Shown: positions 23,905-32,650, counted from the first letter of the stretch. The stretch: DNA of 64,000 nt from Salinibacillus kushneri (GCF_900111405.1 NZ_FOHJ01000002.1:313631-377630); one strand, 5' to 3'. The notes: a model not told the origin generated them from the letters alone. Translations and numbers: made by a program.

Positions 23905-24864
23905 ATGGAAAGAAGTTATTTTTTTGACAGTACAGATCAAGATCAACGCATCTATCAAGCAGCGGATTTTGCACGATTTCATGCCCAAATAATTGGAAAT
24001 GGAGTATCAAATACAGCTGATTTGCCAGATTTAACTGTAACGGAAAAACAGAATATGACTGTATCTCTAGGTGCTGGTTATGCTTTTGCTAATGGTTATA
24101 TGTATGAGAATACTAGTGCAATGGACTTAACTCACGATACAGCCGAGCCAACGGAAGATCGTATTGATCGAGTTGTTATAGCCTTCGATAATGATCCTGA
24201 CGAGCGTAGAGTCTATGCATATATAAAAAAAGGAACCCCCTCTACTGATCCAGTGCCTCCTGCTTTAACTCGCAATGACTATGTACATGAATTAAGTGTA
24301 GCGCAGGTACGAATTATTGCAGGTAAATCATTCGTTGAGCAAAGTCAAATTACGGACGAGCGAACAAATCGAAATGTTTGTGGGTATATTCCTCTTCATA
24401 ATATTTATCGAGGAATTGACGTAGATGAAAATGGTATTTTTAGCGTTATTAATAGCCCTTACCTTGATACAGCTAATAATCAAAGCTGGTCTGGTAATAA
24501 TGATGTTCACACTAAAATTCCATTTGGAGCTGCTAGAAAAAACATCAACACTAATTATGATGCTGAAAAGAGCGAAATCACTATTCAAAAATCCGGTGTG
24601 TATATGTTTAGAATATACGTTTCGACCGAACCTAGCTTAGAACCTGGTAGCGAAATACAGTTTAGGACGTATGTTAACGGTGAGAACAGTAGATTACTCT
24701 TCTCATTCGTGGTATCTCACAATAACGATAATATTTTTGTTAACCATGGATTTCAATATTTTGAAGCGGGGGATAGGGTCACCTTCTATTTGCATCCATT
24801 CTCCACAGGACTAAGTACTATTAATTTTAATGACGCCTTCTTAACTTGGGCGAAAATACAGTAG
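23905..24864 (+). CDS. Receptor-binding/baseplate protein with C1q-like tip
   Basis: 319 aa, ATG at 23905 after GAAGGAGTTGAAACA. The N-terminal ~160 residues resemble baseplate or appendage proteins (FFDSTDQDQRIYQAADFARF, then DRIDRVVIAFDN). The C-terminal ~120 residues look like a C1q/TNF-type jelly roll (IQKSGVYMFRIYVS, HGFQYFEAGDRVTFYLH), a fold used by phages for host binding. Which receptor it binds cannot be told. Confidence 0.75.
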   Translation: MERSYFFDSTDQDQRIYQAADFARFHAQIIGNGVSNTADLPDLTVTEKQNMTVSLGAGYAFANGYMYENTSAMDLTHDTAEPTEDRIDRVVIAFDNDPDERRVYAYIKKGTPSTDPVPPALTRNDYVHELSVAQVRIIAGKSFVEQSQITDERTNRNVCGYIPLHNIYRGIDVDENGIFSVINSPYLDTANNQSWSGNNDVHTKIPFGAARKNINTNYDAEKSEITIQKSGVYMFRIYVSTEPSLEPGSEIQFRTYVNGENSRLLFSFVVSHNNDNIFVNHGFQYFEAGDRVTFYLHPFSTGLSTINFNDAFLTWAKIQ

Positions 24865-24874
24865 GTGGTATAGC

Positions 24875-27800
24875 ATGCAATTGCCAATCAGAGTGTATAC
24901 TCCATTTATTGATTTAGTCATGGAAACGGACAATTATTCAAGCTTACAATTTGAACGTGACTTCTATGGTGTTGGTAGTTTTGAATTACACATTAACAAA
25001 TATATGCATGGTGCGGATGCGTTTAAAAAAGGGAATATTATCGTTTTGGATAAGCAAAAACACAAAGCAGGGATTATCCTAACGAAGGAAATTGCACTTG
25101 ATCAAAATGGAAAGGAAACGGAAAACTGGAAGATAACAGGGTATTCATTAAAAGGAATCATTACTAGAAGAATTACCGTACCACCAGACAACAAATCTCA
25201 TGATCAGATAAGTGGTGATGCAGAAACGGTAATGAAACATTTTATTGATAAACATTTTATAACCCCTGAAGATCCTGAGAGAAAAATGCCACAGCTCGAA
25301 ATTGCCCCTAACCTTCATCAGGGAGATTACATAGAGTATGAATCTCGCTATAAAAAGGTTAGCGATGAGTTAGAGGCTATAGGAAAACGTACTGGTTTAG
25401 GTTGGATGGTTTACGCTGATACCAAAAACAAAAAATTCATCTTTGATGTATTGAAGTCAAAAGACTTAAGACAAAACAATACTGAAGGTAATTCACCTGT
25501 CGTTTTCAGTCCTGAATTTGGAACCGTAAAGTCTCAACACTTCTCCGATTCAGATAAGGAATATAAAAATAGTGCCTATGTAGGAGGACAAGGTGAAGGA
25601 GAAGAAAGAAAGATTGTTGAAATTGGTGATGAAGAAAAAGGGCTAGATCGAATAGAAACGTTTATTGATGCTCGTGACATTGGGAATAGTGAAGGTTCTG
25701 AAGAAGAGTTATCAGAGGATGAAATTGAACAACAACTGATCGAACGTGGCGAATTAAAGCTATCGGAAATGCAAAATAAATTGTATTTGGAAGCGCAGAT
25801 ATTAACGCCCGTTACTGAAAATATTAATCGAATTCCGAACGGCCAAAAAATTGTCCGTACTCCATTTGAATATGAAGTAGACTTTGATTTAGGGGATAGG
25901 GTTAGTATTCTAAATAAGTCATGGGGAGTTAAAATGGCAGCTCCCATAACTAAATTTTTAGAAGTACATGAAGCTGGAGGATTTCGTTTAGAAGCTACGT
26001 TTGGCGAGTCCCTTCCAACATTTATTACTAAAATCAAGAACAAGTTTGATGAGTTAAACGGTGTAGAAAAGCAAGAAATCCCTGCAAAATTTGCTAAGAT
26101 TCAAGCCCAGGAAGCAAAAGAATATAGTGATGGTCAACTATCAAAAGAACAACAAGAAAGAGTTAAGCAAGCGCAGGAAAATTTAGAGGAATCTAAGCGG
26201 TATGCTAGTGAAGAATCCAAAGAAGCTGAACAAAACGCAATTAACTATACTGAACAGTATGCAGAAAAGAAAGTTATCAAAAGCACTATAGCTCCGTCAG
26301 ATACGGAAGTATTATGGCTTGATATAAGTAAGCATCCGTATATTTTAAAAGCACATGACGGTACAATATGGCGTAAAGCAACACCAACGGAAGCAGGGGA
26401 GCTTGTTTATTCTGACGGCACTTTAGTTGAAGACTTGAAGCCAAACGAAGCTGGTGCAGACGTGACAGGTAAAAATAGGGCCAATGATACAGAAAATGTT
26501 GATGGTAGACCATCCAGTACTATAGAAGATAAACAAGGGGCTCAGGAAAAGGCGGATCAAGCTGAGAGAAATGCTAATGTTTATACGGATTCTCGTTTAA
26601 CAAATTATGTAGAAGCTACCGTTTATGACAGTGATATTGCTGACATCCAAGCACAGATAGATCATCAAGTTCAGTCTCACTTCTACGCTCACACGCCAAC
26701 TTTAACCAACATGCCAGCAATTGAATGGTCAGACGATGACATGAGGTCACGTCATGTTGGTGACTTGTTTTTTAACACTGATAATGGCTATTCCTACAGG
26801 TTTGCTAAAAAGAATGGAATTTATGAATGGGTGTTAGTACGTGATGAAGGAATCGCAAAAGCTCTTGAGGATGCAGCAGATGCTCAAGATACAGCTGACA
26901 GTAAACGAAGAGTATTTGTCGCTCAACCTGTTACCCCATATGATGCAGGTGACTTATGGGATAATAACGGGGCTGTTTATCGATCTACGGTAACAAAGAC
27001 TCAAAGTGCAACTTTTAGTAGTGCTGATTGGGTAAAAATTGGGGATGTAACTAGTGAAAATACTTCTAATGATACTGCTAATGTTGGTGGTTCCAATGCC
27101 GGAATTGTGAGAGATAATGCAAACGCTGGTAAGAGTGCCAAAGATAAGATTGATGTTGACGTGGGTACAGGAACGATAGAAACTACAACAGGTGCACAAA
27201 CCAAAGCTAATCAATCACAATCAGCAGCAGAAGGATACGCGGATACTGTGAGTGAAAATGCTTATTTAGACGCGGTAGCAGACGCAGAAGCTTATGTGGA
27301 TGAAAACGGCATTATGGAAGGTCAAGAATATAATGGTGTTAGTATATCAAACGCAGATGGATTTTTAGCGGTTCGCTCAGATGAGCTAGTGAGAAGTGGC
27401 TTAAATGCAACAGATGGTATATTTGTTCAGAGTAGAGATGATGCCGCAGATCCATGGAGCGATGTCTTCTATGTGGATGAAAACGGTAACTTAAAGTTTG
27501 CTGGAGACCTAGAAGGTGCAAGTGGAACATTTAGTGGTACGGTTAGTGGAGCTATAATTGAAGGTTCTAGCTTCCAATCTAATGGCGGTTGGGGAGAAAT
27601 GACCATAGATGATGCTCGAATGAATTTCACAGGAACCAAATATACTGGATTTGGTGATTATGAAAATTACACAGTTGAGACAGTTTTTAGTGGGTCGGAA
27701 GGTGTAGCTGGTCATGTTTATAACGGAATATATGACAATTGGTTCGGTTTAACGCCAAAAGACGGAGCATATCAAGAATCAATTGGAGGAACATCTTACG

Positions 27801-28309
27801 GTGGCTGGAAAATTAGTAAACTTGGTAGTGATGTTAACTTCGATATAGCACAGCAAGGCGTTTTAAACCTTAATATCTTGGACGGAAGGTTAGACTCTTT
27901 AAGATCGAATATAGCGGAGATTAGTTTAGATACCTCGGACTTTAAGAATGACTTAAAGGTGAAGGGGAAAGATGTATTTTCTTCGGCTAATGTAGACTTT
28001 AATAGTAGCGGTGAAGGGTATATCGAATTTCCGAACGGTCTAATAATTCAATGGTTTACCTTTGAATCTCCAAGAAGATCGTATAGTCCTGCCACTTACT
28101 ATACCGATACAGTTTCTTTTCCCAAACCATTTCCTAATGCTTGTTTAACCGTTCAACAAACACAAGTTCTAGGTAACGACAGAGGGTTGTGGCATAATAC
28201 CACTGTTGAGTCTATATCATCAAGTTCATTTAATATTGTTCAGGCTTGGGGTGATTCAGAGAAGCCGGAAAGTAGTATAGGTTATCAAATATTAGCTATA
28301 GGGTTTTAA
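24875..28309 (+). CDS. Tail fibre/Tal protein (ReqiPepy6 gp37-like)
   Basis: 1144 aa. Residues 1-~390 match the ReqiPepy6 Gp37-like/prophage tail-hub domain (LPIRVYTPFIDLVMETDNYS, FEYEVDFDLGDRVSILNKSW). A helical linker (~395-470) and several fibre modules follow, with two related ~25-residue segments (GKNRANDTENVDGRPSS and SENTSNDTANVGGSN). The last ~95 residues resemble the gp53-like fibre tip (GYIEFPNGLIIQWF, FPKPFPNACLTVQ). It attaches to and may penetrate the wall; no peptidase motif is evident. Confidence 0.85.
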   Translation: MQLPIRVYTPFIDLVMETDNYSSLQFERDFYGVGSFELHINKYMHGADAFKKGNIIVLDKQKHKAGIILTKEIALDQNGKETENWKITGYSLKGIITRRITVPPDNKSHDQISGDAETVMKHFIDKHFITPEDPERKMPQLEIAPNLHQGDYIEYESRYKKVSDELEAIGKRTGLGWMVYADTKNKKFIFDVLKSKDLRQNNTEGNSPVVFSPEFGTVKSQHFSDSDKEYKNSAYVGGQGEGEERKIVEIGDEEKGLDRIETFIDARDIGNSEGSEEELSEDEIEQQLIERGELKLSEMQNKLYLEAQILTPVTENINRIPNGQKIVRTPFEYEVDFDLGDRVSILNKSWGVKMAAPITKFLEVHEAGGFRLEATFGESLPTFITKIKNKFDELNGVEKQEIPAKFAKIQAQEAKEYSDGQLSKEQQERVKQAQENLEESKRYASEESKEAEQNAINYTEQYAEKKVIKSTIAPSDTEVLWLDISKHPYILKAHDGTIWRKATPTEAGELVYSDGTLVEDLKPNEAGADVTGKNRANDTENVDGRPSSTIEDKQGAQEKADQAERNANVYTDSRLTNYVEATVYDSDIADIQAQIDHQVQSHFYAHTPTLTNMPAIEWSDDDMRSRHVGDLFFNTDNGYSYRFAKKNGIYEWVLVRDEGIAKALEDAADAQDTADSKRRVFVAQPVTPYDAGDLWDNNGAVYRSTVTKTQSATFSSADWVKIGDVTSENTSNDTANVGGSNAGIVRDNANAGKSAKDKIDVDVGTGTIETTTGAQTKANQSQSAAEGYADTVSENAYLDAVADAEAYVDENGIMEGQEYNGVSISNADGFLAVRSDELVRSGLNATDGIFVQSRDDAADPWSDVFYVDENGNLKFAGDLEGASGTFSGTVSGAIIEGSSFQSNGGWGEMTIDDARMNFTGTKYTGFGDYENYTVETVFSGSEGVAGHVYNGIYDNWFGLTPKDGAYQESIGGTSYGGWKISKLGSDVNFDIAQQGVLNLNILDGRLDSLRSNIAEISLDTSDFKNDLKVKGKDVFSSANVDFNSSGEGYIEFPNGLIIQWFTFESPRRSYSPATYYTDTVSFPKPFPNACLTVQQTQVLGNDRGLWHNTTVESISSSSFNIVQAWGDSEKPESSIGYQILAIGF

Positions 28310-28323
28310 AAGGAGAGATTAAT

Positions 28324-28524
28324 ATGAATCCTGTAAAAATCAATGCGCAAGATGTACAAGCAAATCTTGCTAATAAAATTGCGAATTTAGAACTACAGTT
28401 GGCTAATGAAATAGCTGCTAAACAGAGTGTGGTTAAATATGCAGAAGAATTAGAAGACATTATAGAAAAACACAATATTAATGAAAAGCCAAAATCTGCC
28501 CAAGAAAAAACGAGCGCCAAGTAA
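28324..28524 (+). CDS. Small coiled-coil protein
   Basis: 66 aa, ATG after AAGGAGAGATTAAT. One long amphipathic helix (LANKIANLELQLANEIAAKQ) and a lysine-rich end. Found in this position after fibre genes in many phages; perhaps a fibre chaperone. Confidence 0.65.
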   Translation: MNPVKINAQDVQANLANKIANLELQLANEIAAKQSVVKYAEELEDIIEKHNINEKPKSAQEKTSAK

Positions 28525-28536
28525 GGCGTATTTTTT
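28514..28536 (+). terminator. Intrinsic terminator
   Basis: GCGCC pairs with GGCGT followed by ATTTTTT; it overlaps the stop of the coiled-coil gene. Confidence 0.55.
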
Positions 28537-28637
28537 ATGCGTACATTTAATTTACAGAAATCGAACAAACTTATAATGTGGACTTAATATGGATATGCTA
28601 CCTTTAAAATAACCTTCTAACAAGTTGAGGTGAATCC

Positions 28638-28781
28638 ATGTTTAAAAGAATTTTAAATTTCTTTCAAACAGATCCGGAAATTGAATTCGATGACTTAGAA
28701 GAAGTGGAGTATGGCGAAGAGTTAGATGGAAGATTTGGTGAAGAAGTAGTATATGAAGATGGCTATAACGATTTCATTTAA
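28638..28781 (+). CDS. Small acidic phage protein (47 aa)
   Basis: ATG after GTTGAGGTGAATCC. Hydrophobic start FKRILNFFQTDPE followed by an acidic tail with Glu/Asp/Tyr repeats. Sits between two terminators, before the lysis genes. No family recognised. Confidence 0.55.
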   Translation: MFKRILNFFQTDPEIEFDDLEEVEYGEELDGRFGEEVVYEDGYNDFI

Positions 28782-28790
28782 TGAATTTTA

Positions 28791-28813
28791 GGCGCCGATA
28801 AGGCGTCTTTTTT
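28791..28813 (+). terminator. Intrinsic terminator
   Basis: GGCGCC-type stem with GGCGTC then TTTTTT, similar to the terminators at 28514 and 29399. Confidence 0.55.
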
Positions 28814-28837
28814 ATGTCTAAATGTAGGGGGTCAAGT

Positions 28838-29122
28838 ATGACAGAACAGGAACAATGGTACACAAACAAGCAGTTATTTGAGCAAATATTATCTATCCAA
28901 GACGACTTCAAGGACCTGAGAAGTGACATGAAAGAAACACGCACCATGATTAAACAATATAACGGGCTAAGGGAAGAAATTGGAGAATTAGAGAAGAAAG
29001 TAGCTGCCATGCAAAAAGTAGAAGAAGGTAAATCAAAAGTGGGTAAAGCCGTCCTGAATTGGGGCGGTTTAATTATTGGCATTTTAGGATTAGCAGCTGC
29101 CTTTTTAAAAGTATTTATTTAA
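28838..29122 (+). CDS. XhlA-like lysis accessory protein
   Basis: 94 aa. ATG at 28838 after AGGGGGTCAAGT (an upstream ATG at 28814 lacks a site). A helical coiled N-terminus (MKETRTMIKQYNGLREEIGE) is followed by one C-terminal transmembrane helix (LNWGGLIIGILGLAAAFLKV). This layout is that of XhlA, which works with holin and endolysin in lysis. Confidence 0.8.
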   Translation: MTEQEQWYTNKQLFEQILSIQDDFKDLRSDMKETRTMIKQYNGLREEIGELEKKVAAMQKVEEGKSKVGKAVLNWGGLIIGILGLAAAFLKVFI

Positions 29123-29140
29123 AGGAAGGAGGTGAAAAGA

Positions 29141-29398
29141 ATGGAACAAGTATTAATGTTCGCAACAATCCTTGCTCCTGTAATTACTGCATTGGTTGAA
29201 TTGGTGAAAAAGACACAGAAAATACCTAAAAAATATATTCCGTTCATCAGTTTTCTTATCGGTATTCTAATCGGAATTGTAGGTTATCCGTTCACTGATT
29301 TGGGACTGACAATGCGTATTTGGTCTGGTGGTTTAGCTGGACTTGCTTCTACCGGGTTATTTGAGCTAGTGAAAAAGAAGAACAAAGTTGCGAAATAA
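29141..29398 (+). CDS. Phage holin
   Basis: 85 aa, ATG at 29141 after AAGGAGGTGAAAAG. Hydrophobic segments at residues ~5-20, ~33-52 and ~58-75 and a lysine-rich tail (VKKKNKVAK). Forms membrane lesions that release the endolysin encoded next. Confidence 0.85.
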   Translation: MEQVLMFATILAPVITALVELVKKTQKIPKKYIPFISFLIGILIGIVGYPFTDLGLTMRIWSGGLAGLASTGLFELVKKKNKVAK

Positions 29399-29425
29399 GG
29401 CGCTCGATTAAAGGCGCCTTTTTTA
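29399..29425 (+). terminator. Intrinsic terminator after holin
   Basis: GGCGC pairs with GCGCC, followed by six T's. Confidence 0.6.
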
Positions 29426-29451
29426 TTATGAAAAGGAGAGGATGATAATTA

Positions 29452-30402
29452 ATGGTAAAACTAAAAGGTATTGACGTGTCAAAACACCAAGGAAATATTG
29501 ATTGGGATGCAGTCAAAAAAGATGGAATTGAATTTGCGATGATTCGTATGGGTTATGGTAGTGACATTAAATCTCAGGATGATGAAAAATTTGAACGAAA
29601 TGTACGAGAGTGTGAACGGGTAGGTATCCCATGGGGTGCTTACCTTTATAGTTATGCTATGGATGTACAAGCTGCAAAAAGTGAAGCTGACCATGCTTTA
29701 CGATTGTTGAAAGGTAAGAATCCAACCTTTCCTGTAGCGTTTGATATGGAAGATGCTGACCATTACAAACGTGATCGTGGTATGCCTAGCGATAAAGAAC
29801 TAGTAGAAATTTGTCATACCTTCTTAGATAAAGTTGAAGATGCAGGGTACTATGTATCTCTTTATGCTAACCTTCACTGGCTTACAACTAAATTAAATAG
29901 TTCAAAGTTAAATCGTTTTGACAAATGGGTTGCTCAATGGTCAGATGAGTGTACTTATGATGGCCAGTATAAGATGTGGCAATATACAAGCACAGGACAT
30001 GTTGATGGAATTGCAGGGAGAGTCGATATGAACTATGCTTATAGTCATTTTAGAGACAAGAAGGAACAGCCTAAAAAAGAAGATAAAGAAGAAAAGCTGG
30101 GTGGACTCGAAATATACACGGTTAGGTCCGGTGATACTTTATCTAAAATCGCAGCTAAGTATGATACAACCGTAGATCAGATTGCCCAGAATAATGACAT
30201 AGATAATATTGACCTAATTCATCCAGGTCAAAAATTAACAATCAACGGATCCGTAAAGAAGAAATATTACATTGTAGAAGAAGGGGATAACCTAACTAGG
30301 ATAGCAGATGCTTATGACACAACTGTTAATCAGTTAGCAAAGTGGAATAATATCAAGAATAAAAACTTGATTTATACCGGCCAAAAATTGAGAGTAAAAT
30401 AA
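29452..30402 (+). CDS. Endolysin: GH25 muramidase with two LysM repeats
   Basis: 316 aa. Residues 1-~205 are a glycoside hydrolase 25 domain with Asp8 (GIDVSKHQG), Asp98 and Glu100 (AFDMED). A Lys/Glu linker follows. LysM repeats at ~222-268 (YTVRSGDTLSKIAAKYDTT) and ~272-316 (YIVEEGDNLTRIADAYDTT) bind peptidoglycan. It cleaves glycan strands at the end of the lytic cycle. No signal peptide, consistent with holin-dependent export. Confidence 0.95.
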   Translation: MVKLKGIDVSKHQGNIDWDAVKKDGIEFAMIRMGYGSDIKSQDDEKFERNVRECERVGIPWGAYLYSYAMDVQAAKSEADHALRLLKGKNPTFPVAFDMEDADHYKRDRGMPSDKELVEICHTFLDKVEDAGYYVSLYANLHWLTTKLNSSKLNRFDKWVAQWSDECTYDGQYKMWQYTSTGHVDGIAGRVDMNYAYSHFRDKKEQPKKEDKEEKLGGLEIYTVRSGDTLSKIAAKYDTTVDQIAQNNDIDNIDLIHPGQKLTINGSVKKKYYIVEEGDNLTRIADAYDTTVNQLAKWNNIKNKNLIYTGQKLRVK

Positions 30403-30412
30403 GAAATAAGGA

Positions 30413-30441
30413 AAAGCCTCACCTTTATGGTGGGGCTTTTA
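30413..30441 (+). terminator. Intrinsic terminator of the late operon
   Basis: AAAGCCTCACC pairs with GGTGGGGCTTT (one wobble) and runs into TTTATT. A related AAGCCTCACC hairpin ends the convergent gene at 32020. Confidence 0.75.
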
Positions 30442-30442
30442 T

Positions 30443-30497
30443 TGTGGATAACATCTTAATAAATATGTGGATAAGTTTATGAGAATGTTGTGGATAA
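30443..30497 (-). promoter_or_regulatory. Cluster of three perfect DnaA boxes
   Basis: TTATCCACA, the consensus DnaA box, occurs three times on the minus strand (plus strand 30443-30451, 30466-30474, 30489-30497) at an exact 23-bp period, all in the same direction. It lies between the late-operon terminator and the DUF3800 gene in AT-rich DNA. It could be an origin element, a DnaA-titrating site or a DnaA-controlled promoter. Confidence 0.75.
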
Positions 30498-30628
30498 CCA
30501 TAATATTTGATAGAATTATAGAGAATTGAGTCGAACATTATCTAGCATTATCACTACTATTATAGATTTGGGACAGTTACAATTCCATAATTTTATTTAA
30601 AGAAAAATGGCTATTGAGGTGTATGATA

Positions 30629-31324
30629 TTGAATTTGATTTTTTGTGATGAAAGTAGGCCAGAATTACTGTATAGTGAGAGGGCAAAAAAAGATGCAACA
30701 TATTTTTCTCTTGGTGGCATTTGGTTACCTAAAGAAGAAAAAGAAAAAATTAAAAGCAAAATTAAATATTTAAGAAATAAACACAATATTAAAAATGAAT
30801 TTAAATGGAATTCAGTAAGCCCATCTAAGATAGATTTTTACTTTGATTTGGTTGATTTATTTTTTAAGGAAGATGGCCTTCAATTTAGGGCTCTCATTGT
30901 AGATAGTAACAAGGTAGACATGGAGAAGTATCATAAAAATGATAGCGAATTAGGATTTTATAAATTTTATTATCAGCTATTACACCATAAAATAAAAAAT
31001 GATAATGAATATGCAATTTATCTTGATCAGAAGAAAAATAAAGACCCTGATCGTTTAAATGTGTTACATGATGTTTTACAAAATGCAAATCCCTGGTCAG
31101 TAATTTATCGTGTACAAGCTATTGCCTCCCATCAATCTGAATTTATACAATTAGCAGATTTATTTATGGGTGCTATAAATTATAAATATAATGAAATAAA
31201 CAGTAGTGAAGCAAAGTTAAATTTAATTTATAAGATTGAATCATATTTAGGTATGTCGATTGGACCAACACCTTCATATACTAGTAAATTCAATATTTTT
31301 CATATTTGGAATGGAGGTAACTAA
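30629..31324 (+). CDS. DUF3800 domain protein
   Basis: 231 aa, TTG at 30629 with GAGGT eight bases upstream, giving the usual NLIFCDES start of this family. Other signatures are YFSLGGIW, FKWNSVS, YAIYLDQKKNK and the C-terminal QLADLFMGAINYKYN. DUF3800 is thought to have an RNase H-like fold with acidic residues; its role is unproven. Ends one base before the next gene, so the two form an operon. AT-rich, at the prophage right edge: a typical cargo position. Confidence 0.8.
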   Translation: MNLIFCDESRPELLYSERAKKDATYFSLGGIWLPKEEKEKIKSKIKYLRNKHNIKNEFKWNSVSPSKIDFYFDLVDLFFKEDGLQFRALIVDSNKVDMEKYHKNDSELGFYKFYYQLLHHKIKNDNEYAIYLDQKKNKDPDRLNVLHDVLQNANPWSVIYRVQAIASHQSEFIQLADLFMGAINYKYNEINSSEAKLNLIYKIESYLGMSIGPTPSYTSKFNIFHIWNGGN

Positions 31325-31780
31325 ATGTATCACAGTCTCCTAAAACTCCAAACTATTGAAGAATATCGAATGTATTATGAAGAAACTTATTGTGCAAATC
31401 CAATCGAAACCTTTGACAAAACAACTGTTAGATTCTCTAAAAGACAATTTGATCATGCCTTTTTCTCAAGTTCATCAAGAAAAAAACAAGATAAAAGTGT
31501 ATTTAATTGGGATAGAGCAGAAAGAATAGAATGGATAGGCAAAGCATTAAAAGATAAAAATTTAACTTTATACGCTGGATATGATAAAAAGAGAAAAAGA
31601 AATGATTTTACTAGACGAGTGTGTGTGGTTACTCCAGACGATTATGTAGTGGTAATCAATTTGAACAACAAGGACTATCATAAAGCTCACTTTGTTACAG
31701 CCTTTTTAGTTGATAACAACCGTGTTTCAAAATTAATACGAAAAAATCCAATATGGACTCCAAAACACTTTTATAAGTGA
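31325..31780 (+). CDS. Putative BECR-fold (PBECR-like) nuclease
   Basis: 151 aa, ATG after GGAATGGAGGTAACTAA. The pattern HAFFSSS, then FNWDRAERIEWIGKALKD, VVTPDDYVVVIN and KAHFVTAFLVDN resembles phage-associated Barnase/EndoU/ColicinE5/RelE-like (PBECR) nucleases, many of which are toxins. Adjacent to and apparently co-translated with the DUF3800 gene. The fold call is from memory and tentative. Confidence 0.55.
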   Translation: MYHSLLKLQTIEEYRMYYEETYCANPIETFDKTTVRFSKRQFDHAFFSSSSRKKQDKSVFNWDRAERIEWIGKALKDKNLTLYAGYDKKRKRNDFTRRVCVVTPDDYVVVINLNNKDYHKAHFVTAFLVDNNRVSKLIRKNPIWTPKHFYK

Positions 31781-31894
31781 TTTCTCTTGTAATATACATA
31801 GATAAGAAGTATAATTAAATTAACAAATCGTCCTTTACTTAATGTATTGGGACCTACAAAGGTTTCAGTCAGCTGAACCAGCAAATCAGCGGCT

Positions 31895-31926
31895 AAAAAA
31901 GCCCAGATGTTCCTGGGCTTTTTTAT
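31895..31926. terminator. Bidirectional intrinsic terminator
   Basis: AAAAAAGCCCAG and CTGGGCTTTTTT are perfectly complementary around a 6-nt loop, so it can work in both directions. Confidence 0.8.
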
Positions 31927-32019
31927 TTGCTAGTAATCAGTTGCCTGTTCATTTATATTTTATGTGATATATTATATATAATGCTAAATTCAATGAATAA
32001 CATCCATCAATAGGAACCA

Positions 32020-32052
32020 AAAGCCTCACCCTAACAGGTGAGGCTTATCTTT
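32020..32052. terminator. Intrinsic terminator between convergent genes
   Basis: AAGCCTCACC pairs with GGTGAGGCTT around CTAACA. It overlaps the stop codon of the minus-strand gene at 32026. Confidence 0.65.
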
Positions 32053-32274
32053 TGTCTCCATATCCACGCTAAAGAGTATCCTGTCCATTTCCTTGATTGT
32101 TTCCTCAATCTGCTCCACACAAATCCGTGTATACTCCGATTCATCTTTCTCCAATGAATAGTAATACTCCGTTATCTCCTGGTATCCCTTCATTAAATGC
32201 TTATCAAGTTTTACATCTTCTACCAGTTGAAATAGGCCTTCCAAAACGTCACCTACATGCAGAAATTTATTCAT
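32026..32274 (-). CDS. Hypothetical helical protein at prophage right edge
   Basis: 82 aa, ATG preceded by GGAGGGGAGAAACAA. Helical and acidic (VGDVLEGLFQLVEDVKLDKH). Reads opposite to the phage late genes. It is either the last prophage gene, perhaps expressed in the lysogen, or the first host gene. No family recognised. Confidence 0.55.
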   Translation of the reverse strand: MNKFLHVGDVLEGLFQLVEDVKLDKHLMKGYQEITEYYYSLEKDESEYTRICVEQIEETIKEMDRILFSVDMETKDKPHLLG

Positions 32275-32514
32275 TTGTTTCTCCCCTCCATGTGATTAAC
32301 TCTATATATTCGACAAAAGTTAAATAATTCCTTTATATGAATCAGTCCGATAAGGAATATGCAGCAGGTATTTTTTCTGCTTTAGTAGTAATTGGTGGGA
32401 TTATTTTTTCCTTATATATTTAAGTGCAGAGTTTGCATTTCGCACCACTTCAGACCATCTAAAATCATTAAATTTTGCGGTTTCGCCGTCAAAATGTCGG
32501 CAAAAAGGGATTAG

Positions 32515-32556
32515 AAAAATAAAAAAGCAATCCCCGAACATATCAGGAATTGCTTT
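32515..32556 (-). terminator. Terminator downstream of tRNA-Thr
   Basis: Reading on the minus strand, AAAGCAAT pairs with ATTGCTTT and is followed by TTTATTTTT. It would end the tRNA transcript, whether it belongs to host or prophage. Confidence 0.6.
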
Positions 32557-32575
32557 ATAGCAATTTTTGTGAAAG

Positions 32576-32650
32576 ATGCTGGTGAGAGGATTCGAACCTC
32601 CGACCCCTTCATTACGAGTGAAGTGCACTGCCAACTGTGCTACACCAGCA
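32576..32650 (-). tRNA. tRNA-Thr (anticodon CGT)
   Basis: A full cloverleaf can be drawn. The acceptor stem is TGCTGGT with ACCAGCA, the anticodon stem CTTCA with TGAAG around loop CTCGTAA (anticodon CGT), and the T-arm GGAGG-TTCGAAT-CCTCT. CCA is not encoded. Its 3' end faces the prophage, the normal layout for phage integration into a tRNA gene. Confidence 0.92.

Noticed and set aside
32337-32423. 28-codon frame encoding a hydrophobic helix between prophage edge and tRNA
   Set aside because: It looks like a membrane peptide but has no Shine-Dalgarno sequence and no context; not annotated as a gene.
32401-32634. Open frame on the minus strand (77 codons)
   Set aside because: It runs through the tRNA-Thr gene and its terminator and has no ribosome site.
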